Shown piece by piece: positions 33,304-41,206 of a stretch of 45,088 nucleotides of DNA (its first letter is position 1; every line of letters starts with the position of its first letter). The position numbers and the translations under genes are program-made. This DNA comes from an uncultured Clostridia bacterium (GTDB taxonomy: Bacteria; Bacillota; Clostridia; Oscillospirales; Acutalibacteraceae). The stretch spans positions 1 to 45,088 of the forward strand of contig CAMFRO010000003.1 of assembly GCA_945982035.1 (NCBI GenBank). Reading direction: 5' to 3'. The notes under the pieces are model-generated. The model did no database searches, was not told the DNA's origin, and saw nothing but the letters and a program-made list of their open reading frames with translations.

Positions 33304-34471
33304 TATATCTGTTCTCTTCTTTTGAAATTATGCTGTTTGCGGCAATGATACCTGATGAAAAAGCAAAGTCAAGATTGTATCCGCCGCAGAAAAACTGGTT
33401 GTCCGTAAGCTCGCCAACGATGTACAGATTTTCATTTAGTGCGGATTCAAAATCGCCGTTAAGCTCAGTAAGACGAACACCGCCCTTTGTAATTTGTGCA
33501 AAGTCAAAGCCCTTTGTGCCGTTTATAATCAGCCTCCAGTTTTTCGCATAAGCCGCCGCCTTTTCACCGTTACCGCCGGACTGCTTGTTCAATACTGCAC
33601 AAAGCTTTCCAGGAAGAATACCCTTGAGAGAGCCGTATTTACTGTAATGCTCGGCAATCTCTATTTTGCTCATATCCGGTATAAAATCAATTACCGCCGT
33701 GCATTTTTCCTCACCGCTTTTGATTAAATCATCGTTGACGTATTCCGAAAGATTCATAACCGCAATTCCGGAAATGCCGTAATCGGTAAACAATAGCTCG
33801 CCGTATTCCTCACGCAGAATTTCACCGTTTATTTCAATTTTTATATTGCATTTGGTACGCAGACCTTTTAGTATGTGACAGTATTTTCCCGGAGATTTAA
33901 GCTGCACTAATGCGGGATGTAGGGGAGTTACGGTGTGTGAAAATTTCTTTGCGATTTTGTAGCCGCTTCCGTCGGAGCCCAGTCCCTTTTGGCTCATTCC
34001 GCCTGTTGCAAGCACCATATACTCTGCCATAAAAATACCCTTGTCGGTGTAGGCGTTGTACTTGTTAGCATATTTTTCAGTCCTGTAAACATCGCAGGAG
34101 GTGACGATTTCTATACCTAATCTTTCACATTCGTCACTCAGTAAATCCGCCACGGTTGAAGCTTGATTTGAATAGGGATAAACTCTGCCCTCCGTCTCCT
34201 CACGCATAACCAATCCCAACGATTCAAAAAAATCTCGTGTGATTTTGTAATGAGGTGCGTTTGTATTAGTGAGGTTGCATCTGCCGTTTCCTGTTGCCAG
34301 AATTTTTTTGCAGGGGGCGTCAAGATGCTCCAGTACTGTTATCTGTGCGTCGGGCAGGCCTTGCTTAATCCTTATACCGCAGGCAAGGCCGGAGGCTCCT
34401 GCTCCTATAATAATTACTCTCATTGAGATACCTCGTGAGTGATAGCTTTTTTGTTTCGTTCTCTTTCTCAT
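33281..34471 (-). CDS. BaiN/HI0933-family FAD flavoprotein
   Basis: A flavoprotein with N-terminal FAD motif VIIIGAGASGLACGIRI, the family hallmark ATGNGRCNLTN, and the C-terminal GGVRLTELN and FCGGYNLDFAFSSGIIA segments of the HI0933/BaiN group (COG2081). Some members act on bile-acid intermediates, but membership alone does not show that. Two starts are possible: ATG 34471 has an excellent GGGGAGG about 8 to 10 bases upstream and adds 16 basic residues; ATG 34423 has GAGGT and starts directly at the Rossmann strand (380 residues). I list the longer form because of its stronger ribosome binding site. It is the first gene of a two-flavoprotein operon. Confidence 0.87.
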   Translation of the reverse strand: MRKRTKQKSYHSRGISMRVIIIGAGASGLACGIRIKQGLPDAQITVLEHLDAPCKKILATGNGRCNLTNTNAPHYKITRDFFESLGLVMREETEGRVYPYSNQASTVADLLSDECERLGIEIVTSCDVYRTEKYANKYNAYTDKGIFMAEYMVLATGGMSQKGLGSDGSGYKIAKKFSHTVTPLHPALVQLKSPGKYCHILKGLRTKCNIKIEINGEILREEYGELLFTDYGISGIAVMNLSEYVNDDLIKSGEEKCTAVIDFIPDMSKIEIAEHYSKYGSLKGILPGKLCAVLNKQSGGNGEKAAAYAKNWRLIINGTKGFDFAQITKGGVRLTELNGDFESALNENLYIVGELTDNQFFCGGYNLDFAFSSGIIAANSIISKEENRYNDKNKRN

Positions 34472-34788
34472 AATTTCCGCCTCCCCACTATGTTAATATA
34501 AAATGATGAAAAATGCAAACCATTTTTGATTTTAGAGTTTATATTACATAAAAATATTAAATTATAACATTGTATTACGTCAATATGCGCACAGTATAGG
34601 GCTGTATATAATGTTATTATAAAAAAATGCTTGACTATTATTTACTTATGTGGTATATTGTCATTACCTCGCAGTGGGTTTTATTTTTTTGCCTATTTTG
34701 TCAGGTCCGTTTATATGTGCATTGCGTGGCACATCAATAATCGGTCAGCGAGGGAGATTTGTATCGAAATTAATTAGGAGGTGCCCAA
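34472..34788 (+). other. Divergent intergenic region between flavoprotein and rpmG genes
   Basis: 317 bases, very AT-rich on the left. It holds the rpmG promoter (34631-34659) and a leader of about 120 bases with a 6-bp hairpin ATGTGC/GCACAT at 34715-34720/34729-34734. For the minus-strand gene, TTGCAT and TAACAT spaced 17 bases apart lie close before its ribosome binding site, a weak candidate promoter. I see no gene here. Confidence 0.6.
34631..34659 (+). promoter_or_regulatory. Promoter of rpmG-secE-nusG-rplK-rplA
   Basis: TTGACT at 34631-34636, 17-base spacer, TATATT at 34654-34659 with an extended TGG just before it. The start would be near 34666. Confidence 0.85.
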
Positions 34789-34938
34789 ATGAGAGTTAAA
34801 GTTACTTTAGCTTGCACTGAATGCAAACAACGCAATTACAACACAATGAAAAACAAGAAGAACACACCGGACAGACTTGAGATGAATAAGTATTGCCGGT
34901 TCTGTAAGAAGCACACTCTTCACAGAGAGACAAAGTAA
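34789..34938 (+). CDS. rpmG: 50S ribosomal protein L33
   Basis: A 49-residue ribosomal protein of the large subunit. It begins [17 protein letters not shown] and has two cysteine pairs (C9, C12 and C36, C39), so it is the zinc-binding form. The perfect ribosome binding site AGGAGG at 34776-34781 fixes the start. It is first in the classic rpmG-secE-nusG-rplK-rplA order, 14 bases before secE. Confidence 0.97.
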   Translation: MRVKVTLACTECKQRNYNTMKNKKNTPDRLEMNKYCRFCKKHTLHRETK

Positions 34939-34952
34939 CAGGAGGAATACCG

Positions 34953-35333
34953 ATGGCTGAAGAAAAAAAGACTTCTAAAAAAGCCGCCAAGGCAGAGTCT
35001 AAGAAGGCTGATAAAAAGTCAGACAAGAAAAAGTCTAAGAAAAACCCTTTCAAGTCTATCGCAAGTTTCTTCAAAAGTGTCAGAAGTGAGGGCAAAAAGG
35101 TTGTATGGCCCAAAGGCAAAGAGGTTCTGCGTAACTCACTCGTAGTTCTCCTTGTAGTAATTATAGTAGGTCTTGCAATTTACGGTGTTGACACAGTGCT
35201 TTCACTGGGTATGAAAGGTCTTAAGAGCCTTGCTACCACCACCGAATCAACATCCCAGTCCGAATCCTATGATACTACCACTACTACCGAGGCTCTTGAG
35301 GAGTCAACAACAGCAGATACTACGGCTGAATAA
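34953..35333 (+). CDS. secE: Preprotein translocase subunit SecE with long extensions
   Basis: Essential single-span subunit of the SecYEG protein-export channel. The conserved core is FFKSVRSEGKKVVWPKGKEVLRNS followed by one membrane helix (about residues 62-83), matching short Gram-positive SecE proteins of about 60-75 residues. Here the protein has 126 residues: a Lys/Ala-rich cytosolic N-terminal extension of about 35 residues and a C-terminal Thr/Ser/Glu-rich tail of about 35 residues that would face outward. Identity is certain from the core and from its place between rpmG and nusG. The ribosome binding site AGGAGG lies 8 to 13 bases upstream. The external tail is unusual. Confidence 0.95.
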   Translation: MAEEKKTSKKAAKAESKKADKKSDKKKSKKNPFKSIASFFKSVRSEGKKVVWPKGKEVLRNSLVVLLVVIIVGLAIYGVDTVLSLGMKGLKSLATTTESTSQSESYDTTTTTEALEESTTADTTAE

Positions 35334-35348
35334 TTTAAGGAGGCCATT

Positions 35349-35873
35349 ATGGAAGAAGCAAAATGGTATGTTGCCCACACCTTTTCGGGTTATGAAAACA
35401 AGGTGGCTTCCGACATCAATATAGTTGTTGAAAACCGCAATTTACATGATCTTATTCAGGAGGTTGTTGTTCCTACCGAAACCGTTGTTGAGATTAAAGA
35501 GGACGGCACGAAAAAGGAAGTTGAAAGAAAAATTTTTCCGTCCTACGTCCTTATCAAAATGGTTATGAATGACGATACATGGTATATTGTGCGCAATACA
35601 AGAGGCTGCGCAGGTTTTGTAGGCCCCGAGGGTAAACCTGTTCCGTTAACGGAAGAAGAGGTAAGCAAGCTGGGCGTAGAAAAGGTTAAGGTTGAGGTTG
35701 CATATAAGGAAGGCGACCTGGTAAATGTAATAGACGGTCCTCTTGAGGGCTTTTCCGGCACAGTTGAATCAGTTGATGCCGAGAATAACAGTGTTCAGGT
35801 TACGATTTCTATGTTCGGCCGTGAAACATCTGTTGATTTTGAGCTTGACCAGCTTGAAAAGGTCAGCGATTAA
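35349..35873 (+). CDS. nusG: Transcription termination/antitermination protein NusG
   Basis: Binds RNA polymerase and affects pausing, termination and coupling with translation. It has 174 residues. The N-terminal NGN domain contains WYVAHTFSGYENKVASDI and the FPSYVLIKMVMNDDTWYIVRNTRGCAGFVG segment. The C-terminal KOW domain (about 120-174) contains EGDLVNVIDGPLEGFSGTVESVD. It follows secE by 15 bases with AAGGAGG just upstream, in the standard order. Confidence 0.98.
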   Translation: MEEAKWYVAHTFSGYENKVASDINIVVENRNLHDLIQEVVVPTETVVEIKEDGTKKEVERKIFPSYVLIKMVMNDDTWYIVRNTRGCAGFVGPEGKPVPLTEEEVSKLGVEKVKVEVAYKEGDLVNVIDGPLEGFSGTVESVDAENNSVQVTISMFGRETSVDFELDQLEKVSD

Positions 35874-35925
35874 TTTAGTAATCAGCGGTATATCCGCATT
35901 TTACCGAACGGCGTTTGCCGTTTGA

Positions 35926-35958
35926 GTGGGAGGAGAAAGCTTCTCCGCCAATTACCAC
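35926..35958 (+). promoter_or_regulatory. Ribosomal protein L1 binding site before rplK
   Basis: GTGGGAGGAGAA, loop AGC, TTCTCC, then GCCAATTACCAC. The outer GTGG/CCAC pairs and the asymmetric loop with GGGAG imitate the L1 site on 23S rRNA. The related motif recurs before rplA at 36414-36439. When L1 is in excess it is expected to bind here and repress translation. Two other small hairpins lie just before it (35884-35896 and 35908-35923). Confidence 0.75.
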
Positions 35959-35979
35959 ATTATTTAGGAGGAAAAAATT

Positions 35980-36405
35980 ATGGCTCAAAAGGTTGTAGGT
36001 TTAATTAAACTTCAAATTCCTGCAGGCAAAGCAACACCTGCACCGCCGGTAGGTCCGGCTCTTGGTCAGCACGGTGTTAACATTATGGCATTCACTAAGG
36101 AGTTCAACGAAAGAACAAAGAATGACGCAGGTCTTGTAATTCCTGTTGTAATCACAGTTTACGAGGATCGTTCATTCACATTCATCACTAAGACTCCTCC
36201 GGCAGCAGTTCTTATCAAGAAGGCTTGCGGTATTGACAAGGCTTCCGGTGTTCCAAACAAGAACAAGGTTGCTACAATCAGCAAGGCAGATATTCAGAAA
36301 ATCGCAGAAACAAAGATGCCGGACCTTAATGCTGCAAGCATTGAAAGCGCTATGTCTATGATAGCAGGCACAGCACGCAGCATGGGTATCACAGTAGAAG
36401 ACTAA
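35980..36405 (+). CDS. rplK: 50S ribosomal protein L11
   Basis: Part of the GTPase-associated centre of the large subunit, binding 23S rRNA with the L10-L12 stalk. It has 141 residues. The Pro-rich N-terminal segment [26 protein letters not shown] and the C-terminal rRNA-binding part ending [12 protein letters not shown] are typical. The ribosome binding site AGGAGG lies upstream. It is probably controlled by L1 through the leader motif. Confidence 0.98.
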   Translation: MAQKVVGLIKLQIPAGKATPAPPVGPALGQHGVNIMAFTKEFNERTKNDAGLVIPVVITVYEDRSFTFITKTPPAAVLIKKACGIDKASGVPNKNKVATISKADIQKIAETKMPDLNAASIESAMSMIAGTARSMGITVED

Positions 36406-36413
36406 TTCCCCGT

Positions 36414-36439
36414 GTGGGAGGAAAAATCCGTTTAACCAC
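36414..36439 (+). promoter_or_regulatory. Ribosomal protein L1 binding site before rplA
   Basis: GTGGGAGGA, loop AAAA, TCC, then GTTTAACCAC. It has the same GTGGGAGG...CC...ACCAC arrangement as 35926-35958, placed just before the rplA ribosome binding site (GGAGGT near 36440). Confidence 0.75.
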
Positions 36440-36454
36440 TGGAGGTAATTTATA

Positions 36455-37162
36455 ATGAAACACGGAAAAAAATATACAGACGGTGCAAAACTTATTGACC
36501 GCACCAATTTATACACATCAAGAGAAGCACTTGACCTTGTTGCACAGACAGCAAAGGCTAAGTTTGACGAAACCGTTGAGGTTCATGTACGTCTCGGTGT
36601 TGACTCACGTCACGCAGACCAGCAGGTAAGAGGCGCAGTTGTTCTTCCTAACGGTACAGGTAAAGACGTAAGAGTAGCAGTATTTGCTAAGGGCGACCTT
36701 GCAAAGGCAGCACAGGAGGCAGGCGCTGACTTCGTTGGCGACGCTGACCTTGTTCAGAAAATTCAGGGTGGCTGGATGGACTTTGACGTTGCTATCGCAT
36801 CTCCCGATATGATGGGATTTGTTGGCCGTCTCGGTAAGGTTCTCGGTCCTCGTGGCCTTATGCCTTCACCAAAAGCCGGTACAGTAACAATGGACGTTGC
36901 TAAGGCTGTTCAGGAAGCAAAGGCAGGTAAGATTGAGTACCGTCTTGATAAAACAAACATCATTCACTGCCCCATCGGCAAGGTATCCTTTGGTACCGAC
37001 AAGCTTCTTGAAAACTTCAATGCTCTCCTTGACGCAATCATCAAGGCTAAGCCTGAAGCTTCAAAGGGACAGTATATCAAATCCTGTGCAGTAGCTTCTA
37101 CTATGGGTCCCGGCGTACGCATCAATCCTAACAGAGTAGGCAGTGCTGCATCAGCAGAATAA
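36455..37162 (+). CDS. rplA: 50S ribosomal protein L1
   Basis: Forms the L1 stalk that moves deacylated tRNA out through the E site, and acts as translational repressor of its own operon. It has 235 residues. Conserved segments include the N-terminal [35 protein letters not shown], and the C-terminal [11 protein letters not shown]. The two GTGGGAGG motifs upstream of rplK and rplA are probably its own mRNA targets. Confidence 0.98.
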   Translation: MKHGKKYTDGAKLIDRTNLYTSREALDLVAQTAKAKFDETVEVHVRLGVDSRHADQQVRGAVVLPNGTGKDVRVAVFAKGDLAKAAQEAGADFVGDADLVQKIQGGWMDFDVAIASPDMMGFVGRLGKVLGPRGLMPSPKAGTVTMDVAKAVQEAKAGKIEYRLDKTNIIHCPIGKVSFGTDKLLENFNALLDAIIKAKPEASKGQYIKSCAVASTMGPGVRINPNRVGSAASAE

Positions 37163-37175
37163 TATAATTTAAGTA

Positions 37176-37204
37176 TTGACACGAGGTTTTCTTCGTGATA
37201 TAAT
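37176..37204 (+). promoter_or_regulatory. Consensus promoter of rplJ-rplL
   Basis: TTGACA at 37176-37181, 17-base spacer, TATAAT at 37199-37204: a perfect match to the sigma-A consensus. The spacer contains CACGA ... TCGTG as a small inverted repeat. Confidence 0.93.
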
Positions 37205-37210
37205 ACACAC

Positions 37211-37336
37211 GCTGTTCAACCAAAGACAGTAGGTGCCGTTATCGGCGTAAGTTTTACCGCCTACCGAGGAATGAGCATTATGTAATTTATTTGTATGTAA
37301 TGTTGTGCATTCTCGGTTCTCGGGAATGCACTTTTT
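37211..37336 (+). ncRNA. L10 leader with transcription attenuator
   Basis: The segment CAACCAAAGACAGTAGGTG...CGCCTACCGAGGA (about 37217-37270) matches the conserved L10 leader of Firmicutes, the binding site of the L10-L12 complex. A terminator follows: 37305-37315 with 37321-37331 (GTGCATTCTCG / CGGGAATGCAC), then five T at 37332-37336. CCGAGGAATG at 37264-37273 can pair instead with the first arm (CATTCTCGG), giving an antiterminator. L10 binding should favour the terminator and lower rplJL expression. Confidence 0.9.
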
Positions 37337-37398
37337 GTTTTGGATAACAGCTATCAAGTCCGTTATTTAAGCGGCAAATAATAATGGAGGTAAGCTAA

Positions 37399-37992
37399 AT
37401 GCCAAGTACAGCAGTTCTTGAAAAGAAAAAACAGCAGGTTGCTGAGCTTTCTGAAAGAATCAAAAATTCTTGTGCAGGCGTAGTTGTTGATTACAAGGGT
37501 ATCAACGTAGAGGACGACACAAAGTTAAGAAAAGAGCTTCGTGAAGCCGGCGTTGTATATACAGTAGTTAAGAATTCAATTCTTCAGCGTGCAGCCGAAG
37601 ATGCAGGCCTTGCTATAGATGATTCTGTTATTGAAGGCACAACAGCCGTAGCAACAAGTGTTGACGATTATGTTGCAGCAGCACGTATTCTTAACACTTA
37701 TGCAGAAGCACACGATAATTTCTCAATCAAAACAGGTTATCTTGACGGCGAAATTATTGATGACGCTAAAATTGTATCTCTTGCAAAATTACCGTCAAGA
37801 GAAGTTCTTCTTGCAACAGTTTGCAGCGTATTCAATGCTCCTATCGCAGCATTTGCCCGTGGTGTTCAGGCAATTGTTGATAAAGGCGGAGTAGAGGCTT
37901 GCGCAGGCGAAGCAAAGGCAGAGGAAGTTCCTGCAGTAGAGGAGGCTCCCGCAGAGGAAGCTCCTGCAGCAGAGGAAACAACCGCAGAATAA
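37399..37992 (+). CDS. rplJ: 50S ribosomal protein L10
   Basis: Base of the ribosomal stalk; its C-terminal helix carries the L7/L12 dimers. The 197-residue length is somewhat above the usual 165-175 because of a Glu/Ala/Pro-rich tail of about 30 residues (about 168-197). Typical segments are VVVDYKGINVEDDTKLRKELREAGV and LPSREVLLATVCSVFNAPIAAFARGVQAI. The ribosome binding site GGAGGT lies near 37385-37390. It is autoregulated through the leader just upstream. Confidence 0.97.
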   Translation: MPSTAVLEKKKQQVAELSERIKNSCAGVVVDYKGINVEDDTKLRKELREAGVVYTVVKNSILQRAAEDAGLAIDDSVIEGTTAVATSVDDYVAAARILNTYAEAHDNFSIKTGYLDGEIIDDAKIVSLAKLPSREVLLATVCSVFNAPIAAFARGVQAIVDKGGVEACAGEAKAEEVPAVEEAPAEEAPAAEETTAE

Positions 37993-38031
37993 TTTATTTT
38001 ATCTTATTTAATTTTTACGGAGGAAAGAAAA

Positions 38032-38409
38032 ATGGCATCAGAAAAAGTTACAGCAATTGTTGAAGAGCTTAAAACTCTTACAGTTCTTGAGCTTTCAGAG
38101 CTCGTATCAGCAGTAGAGGAAGAATTCGGCGTAAGCGCTGCAGCAGCAGTAGCAGTAGCAGCACCGGCAGAAGGCGGCGCAGCAGCTGCTGAAGAGAAGT
38201 CGGAATTTGACGTAGTTCTTACAGACGTAGGCGCTAACAAGATTCAGGTTATCAAGGCTGTTCGTGAAGCAACAGGTCTTGGTCTTAAGGAAGCAAAGGC
38301 TATCGTTGACGGCGCTCCTGCAACTGTTAAGGAAGCAGTTCCTACCGCTGACGCTGAGGCTCTTAAAGAGGCTCTCACAGCAGCAGGCGCAACTGTTGAA
38401 CTTAAATAA
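38032..38409 (+). CDS. rplL: 50S ribosomal protein L7/L12
   Basis: The dimeric stalk protein that recruits translation GTPases. It has 125 residues with three visible parts: an N-terminal dimerisation helix pair ([20 protein letters not shown]), an Ala-rich hinge (about 36-55), and the conserved C-terminal domain with [28 protein letters not shown]. The ribosome binding site ACGGAGG lies just upstream. A terminator follows, and rpoB is not downstream as it is in many bacteria; a teichoic-acid-type gene comes next. Confidence 0.98.
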   Translation: MASEKVTAIVEELKTLTVLELSELVSAVEEEFGVSAAAAVAVAAPAEGGAAAAEEKSEFDVVLTDVGANKIQVIKAVREATGLGLKEAKAIVDGAPATVKEAVPTADAEALKEALTAAGATVELK

Positions 38410-38425
38410 TTTAGTTTACCTATAT

Positions 38426-38459
38426 ATAAGAGGCTGTTTTTACAGTCTCTTATTTTTTT
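38426..38459 (+). terminator. Terminator after rplL
   Basis: ATAAGAGGCTGT (38426-38437), loop TTTT, ACAGTCTCTTAT (38442-38453), then six T or more. The stem is nearly perfect with one mismatch. It closes the ribosomal operon. Confidence 0.92.
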
Positions 38460-38476
38460 GCGTCAAGACAGGGCAT

Positions 38477-38513
38477 AATTATTTTTGAATACTGCCCGTA
38501 TTCAAAAATAATT
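38477..38513. repeat. Perfect 16-bp inverted repeat
   Basis: 38477-38492 and 38498-38513 are exact complements (AATTATTTTTGAATAC and its reverse) around the loop TGCCC. GGGCA at 38471-38475 could pair with TGCCC in the loop region as an alternative. It lies just after the rplL terminator, 53 bases before the next promoter. It has no T-run of its own and could be a backup terminator or a protein site. Confidence 0.75.
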
Positions 38514-38565
38514 TAACAAAGTATTGGCGGAAAAGATTGTGTCAAAACCATACCGTTACCCTGTG

Positions 38566-38594
38566 TTGACAAATACGTTAAATTACAGTAAAAT
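38566..38594 (+). promoter_or_regulatory. Promoter of the teichoic-acid-type transferase operon
   Basis: TTGACA at 38566-38571, 17-base spacer, TAAAAT at 38589-38594. The leader would be about 96 bases. A 64-codon frame at 38524-38718 overlaps the promoter and is not credible. Confidence 0.88.
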
Positions 38595-38696
38595 TAAAAT
38601 GTTATGGACTTGTGAAAACCTTGTTTTCAGCGGAATTTTACAGGTCACTAATACCAAAACGGTAGAGAAACAGCACATTATCAGAGGAGAGCAAGA

Positions 38697-41192
38697 ATGC
38701 AGTTTGAAAATGAATTAAAACCGTACATTGAGGATAAAGAATTATTATATAATACCAATAAGAATTATCGCCTTAGAAGTGACTATTATGATTCGTATAT
38801 TTCCTGTGATATTAAAGAAAAAACCATTATGTATGAGGCTTTTTTCGGCAGAGGAATAACCTGTAATCCCGGCGAGCTTTTCAGATTTTTGCTTAACGAT
38901 CCCCGTTTCAGCGATTGGGAGCATATTTGGTCACTGGAGGAAAGTGAATTCAGGGATGATATTATTGCTCAGTATTCTCAGTACGATAATGTTAAATTTG
39001 TTGTGCCCTTTACAAAGGAATATTTTGACGCTTTATCAAGTGCAAAATATTTAATTAATAATAGTACCTGGCAGAATTATTTTTCAAAAAAAGAAGGTCA
39101 GGTGGTTGTAAATACATGGCACGGAATTCCGCTTAAAAGCATTGCATACGATGCAGCGACTTCAGATAACAGACCCGATAATATTATAAGAAATTTCTTG
39201 TTTAGCGACTATGTTATAAGTCCTGTAGAATTTACCACTGATAATTTTAAAACCGCATTTAAGTTGGACGGAATATTTGAGGGGAAAATTATTGAAGCCG
39301 GGTATCCGAGAATTGACGCTACTTTTAATTCAAGCAGACAGAATTTGAAAAAAGAGTTTGAAAAATACGGTGTGGAATACGATGATAATAAAAAATTGAT
39401 TCTTTACGCACCTACATGGAAGGGCAATAATTTTTCTTCTCCCGATATAACAATAGGTGAGTATGACAAAATACTTGATACAATAAACAGCCATATTGAT
39501 ACCGATGAGTATCAGGTTTTGTTTAAGCCCCATCAGATTGTTTATAAAACAATGGTTCAAAACGGTGTGGTAAAAAAAGAGTATATTCCGGCACAGATTA
39601 ACACTAATGTCTTATTGGGAGCGACGGATGTATTAATATCCGACTATTCAAGTATTTTCTTTGATTTTCTTGTTACAGGCAGACCTATATATTTTTATGT
39701 CCCCGATCTTGAGGAATATAAAACAAGCAGAGGACTGTATTTTTCAATAGAAAATTTGCCCGGTCCTGTAACAAAAGATATTATTGAGCTTGCCCAATGG
39801 CTTGAAAATATTGATAATTACAAGCAATTATTTGATTATGCAAATTATGAAAATGCAGTAAAAAAATTTGTATCCAATGATGACGGCAATGCTTGTAAAA
39901 GAGTAGTTGATGCTGTTTTCTTTGGTGATGATTCAAATTGTAAAACACTTAAAACCAATAAGAAAAAACTACTTATCCACATGGATATGATTTTGCTTAA
40001 CGGTATTTCTTTCTCTTTGTTTAATCTTATAAATAACCTTGATACTAATAAATATGATGTAACCTTTTTCTCAAACGGCAGTATGGATATTGCAGCTCCC
40101 TATTTGGAAGGCTTTCCTAAGGATATCAGAGTTTTGCTTAGAAACGGTGCAAATCCCGTTAACCCCGAAACCGATGCAAGAAAGGTTTATTGTATAGACA
40201 AAGCAATAATCCAGGAGGATAACAATCCCATATTCCCCACTGAATTTTATCAGATGGAATATAATCGTTGCTTCGGTGATGCAAAATTTGACTGTATAAT
40301 AAATTTCAGCGGATTCAGCGCTTTTTATGCAAATATGTATTATTCGCGTAAAAGCTGCCGTCAATTAATTTGGATGCATAGCGTTATGCAGTCGGAATAT
40401 AAAAGAGTATCTGACGGTAAATTTGTTTTTAAAGAAAAACTTAACTGTATTTACAAGCTTTATAAATACCTTGATAAGTATGTGTCCTGCTCAAAGACGA
40501 CGATGCTTGAAAACAGAAGAGATTTGGCAACCGACGAAACCTATGACCGTTTTACCTACGCTAAAAATCTTATTAACGCCCAAAGAGTTCTTGATGGCAG
40601 AGATAACAAAAGCATTGTTGAATTTAACGGCAGAGAATATATATATGTCAGTGATAAGGAAAGTGAAACAATTATCCCAAAGCCTAATGATTCCGGCCTT
40701 TGCTTTGTTACAGTAGGAAGGCTTGCTTATGGAAAAAACCATGATTTGCTGATTAAAGCCTTTGCAAAATTCTCAAATGATAATCCCGATGCTATGCTTT
40801 ATATTATAGGTGACGGACCATTAAAATCTCAGCTTAGAAAGCTTATTTCATCATTAAGGCTGACAGACAAGGTTATTTTAACCGGTAATCTTACAAATCC
40901 CTTTGCGGTAATGGATAACTGCGACTGCTTTATACTTCCGTCAACGTATGAGGGACAGCCAATGGTTATACTTGAAGCGAGAATTCTCGGACTGCCGATA
41001 ATCGTATCTAATTTTGCCACCGTTAAAGACAGTATGTACGAAAACGGTCAGTTGGTAATAGGTATGGAAACCGAGGATATTTACGAAGCACTTGTTAAAT
41101 TTAAAAACGGTCAGGTTCCAAACGAATTTAAGTTTGATTATAAAAGGTATAATGAGGAAGCTATTGCTGAATTTGAGAGCTGTCTTGAATAA
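38697..41192 (+). CDS. Bifunctional CDP-glycerol glycerophosphotransferase/GT4 glycosyltransferase
   Basis: An 831-residue fusion. Residues about 30-405 match TagB/TagF-like poly(glycerophosphate) transferases: NTWHGIPLKSIAYD (H142), YAPTWKG (237-243), LFKPHQ (H279) and ISDYSSIFFDF (314-324) carry the conserved catalytic His and Ser/Asp residues. Residues about 425-831 are a GT4 glycosyltransferase: an N-terminal Rossmann half, then VTVGRLAYGKNHDLLIKAF and a C-terminal STYEGQPMVILEARILGLPIIVS with the EX7E motif. There is no signal or membrane span, so it works on the cytoplasmic face, probably adding glycerol- or ribitol-phosphate and sugar to a wall or capsule polymer. The ribosome binding site AGAGGAGA lies 7 bases upstream. 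The next gene is related to its C-terminal half. Confidence 0.88.
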   Translation: MQFENELKPYIEDKELLYNTNKNYRLRSDYYDSYISCDIKEKTIMYEAFFGRGITCNPGELFRFLLNDPRFSDWEHIWSLEESEFRDDIIAQYSQYDNVKFVVPFTKEYFDALSSAKYLINNSTWQNYFSKKEGQVVVNTWHGIPLKSIAYDAATSDNRPDNIIRNFLFSDYVISPVEFTTDNFKTAFKLDGIFEGKIIEAGYPRIDATFNSSRQNLKKEFEKYGVEYDDNKKLILYAPTWKGNNFSSPDITIGEYDKILDTINSHIDTDEYQVLFKPHQIVYKTMVQNGVVKKEYIPAQINTNVLLGATDVLISDYSSIFFDFLVTGRPIYFYVPDLEEYKTSRGLYFSIENLPGPVTKDIIELAQWLENIDNYKQLFDYANYENAVKKFVSNDDGNACKRVVDAVFFGDDSNCKTLKTNKKKLLIHMDMILLNGISFSLFNLINNLDTNKYDVTFFSNGSMDIAAPYLEGFPKDIRVLLRNGANPVNPETDARKVYCIDKAIIQEDNNPIFPTEFYQMEYNRCFGDAKFDCIINFSGFSAFYANMYYSRKSCRQLIWMHSVMQSEYKRVSDGKFVFKEKLNCIYKLYKYLDKYVSCSKTTMLENRRDLATDETYDRFTYAKNLINAQRVLDGRDNKSIVEFNGREYIYVSDKESETIIPKPNDSGLCFVTVGRLAYGKNHDLLIKAFAKFSNDNPDAMLYIIGDGPLKSQLRKLISSLRLTDKVILTGNLTNPFAVMDNCDCFILPSTYEGQPMVILEARILGLPIIVSNFATVKDSMYENGQLVIGMETEDIYEALVKFKNGQVPNEFKFDYKRYNEEAIAEFESCLE

Positions 41193-41206
41193 TGCAGGAG
41201 GTAAAA

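Noticed and set aside
38524-38718. 64-codon frame before the TagF-like gene
   Set aside because: It overlaps the promoter and the ribosome binding site of the next gene and has no ribosome binding site or recognisable sequence.
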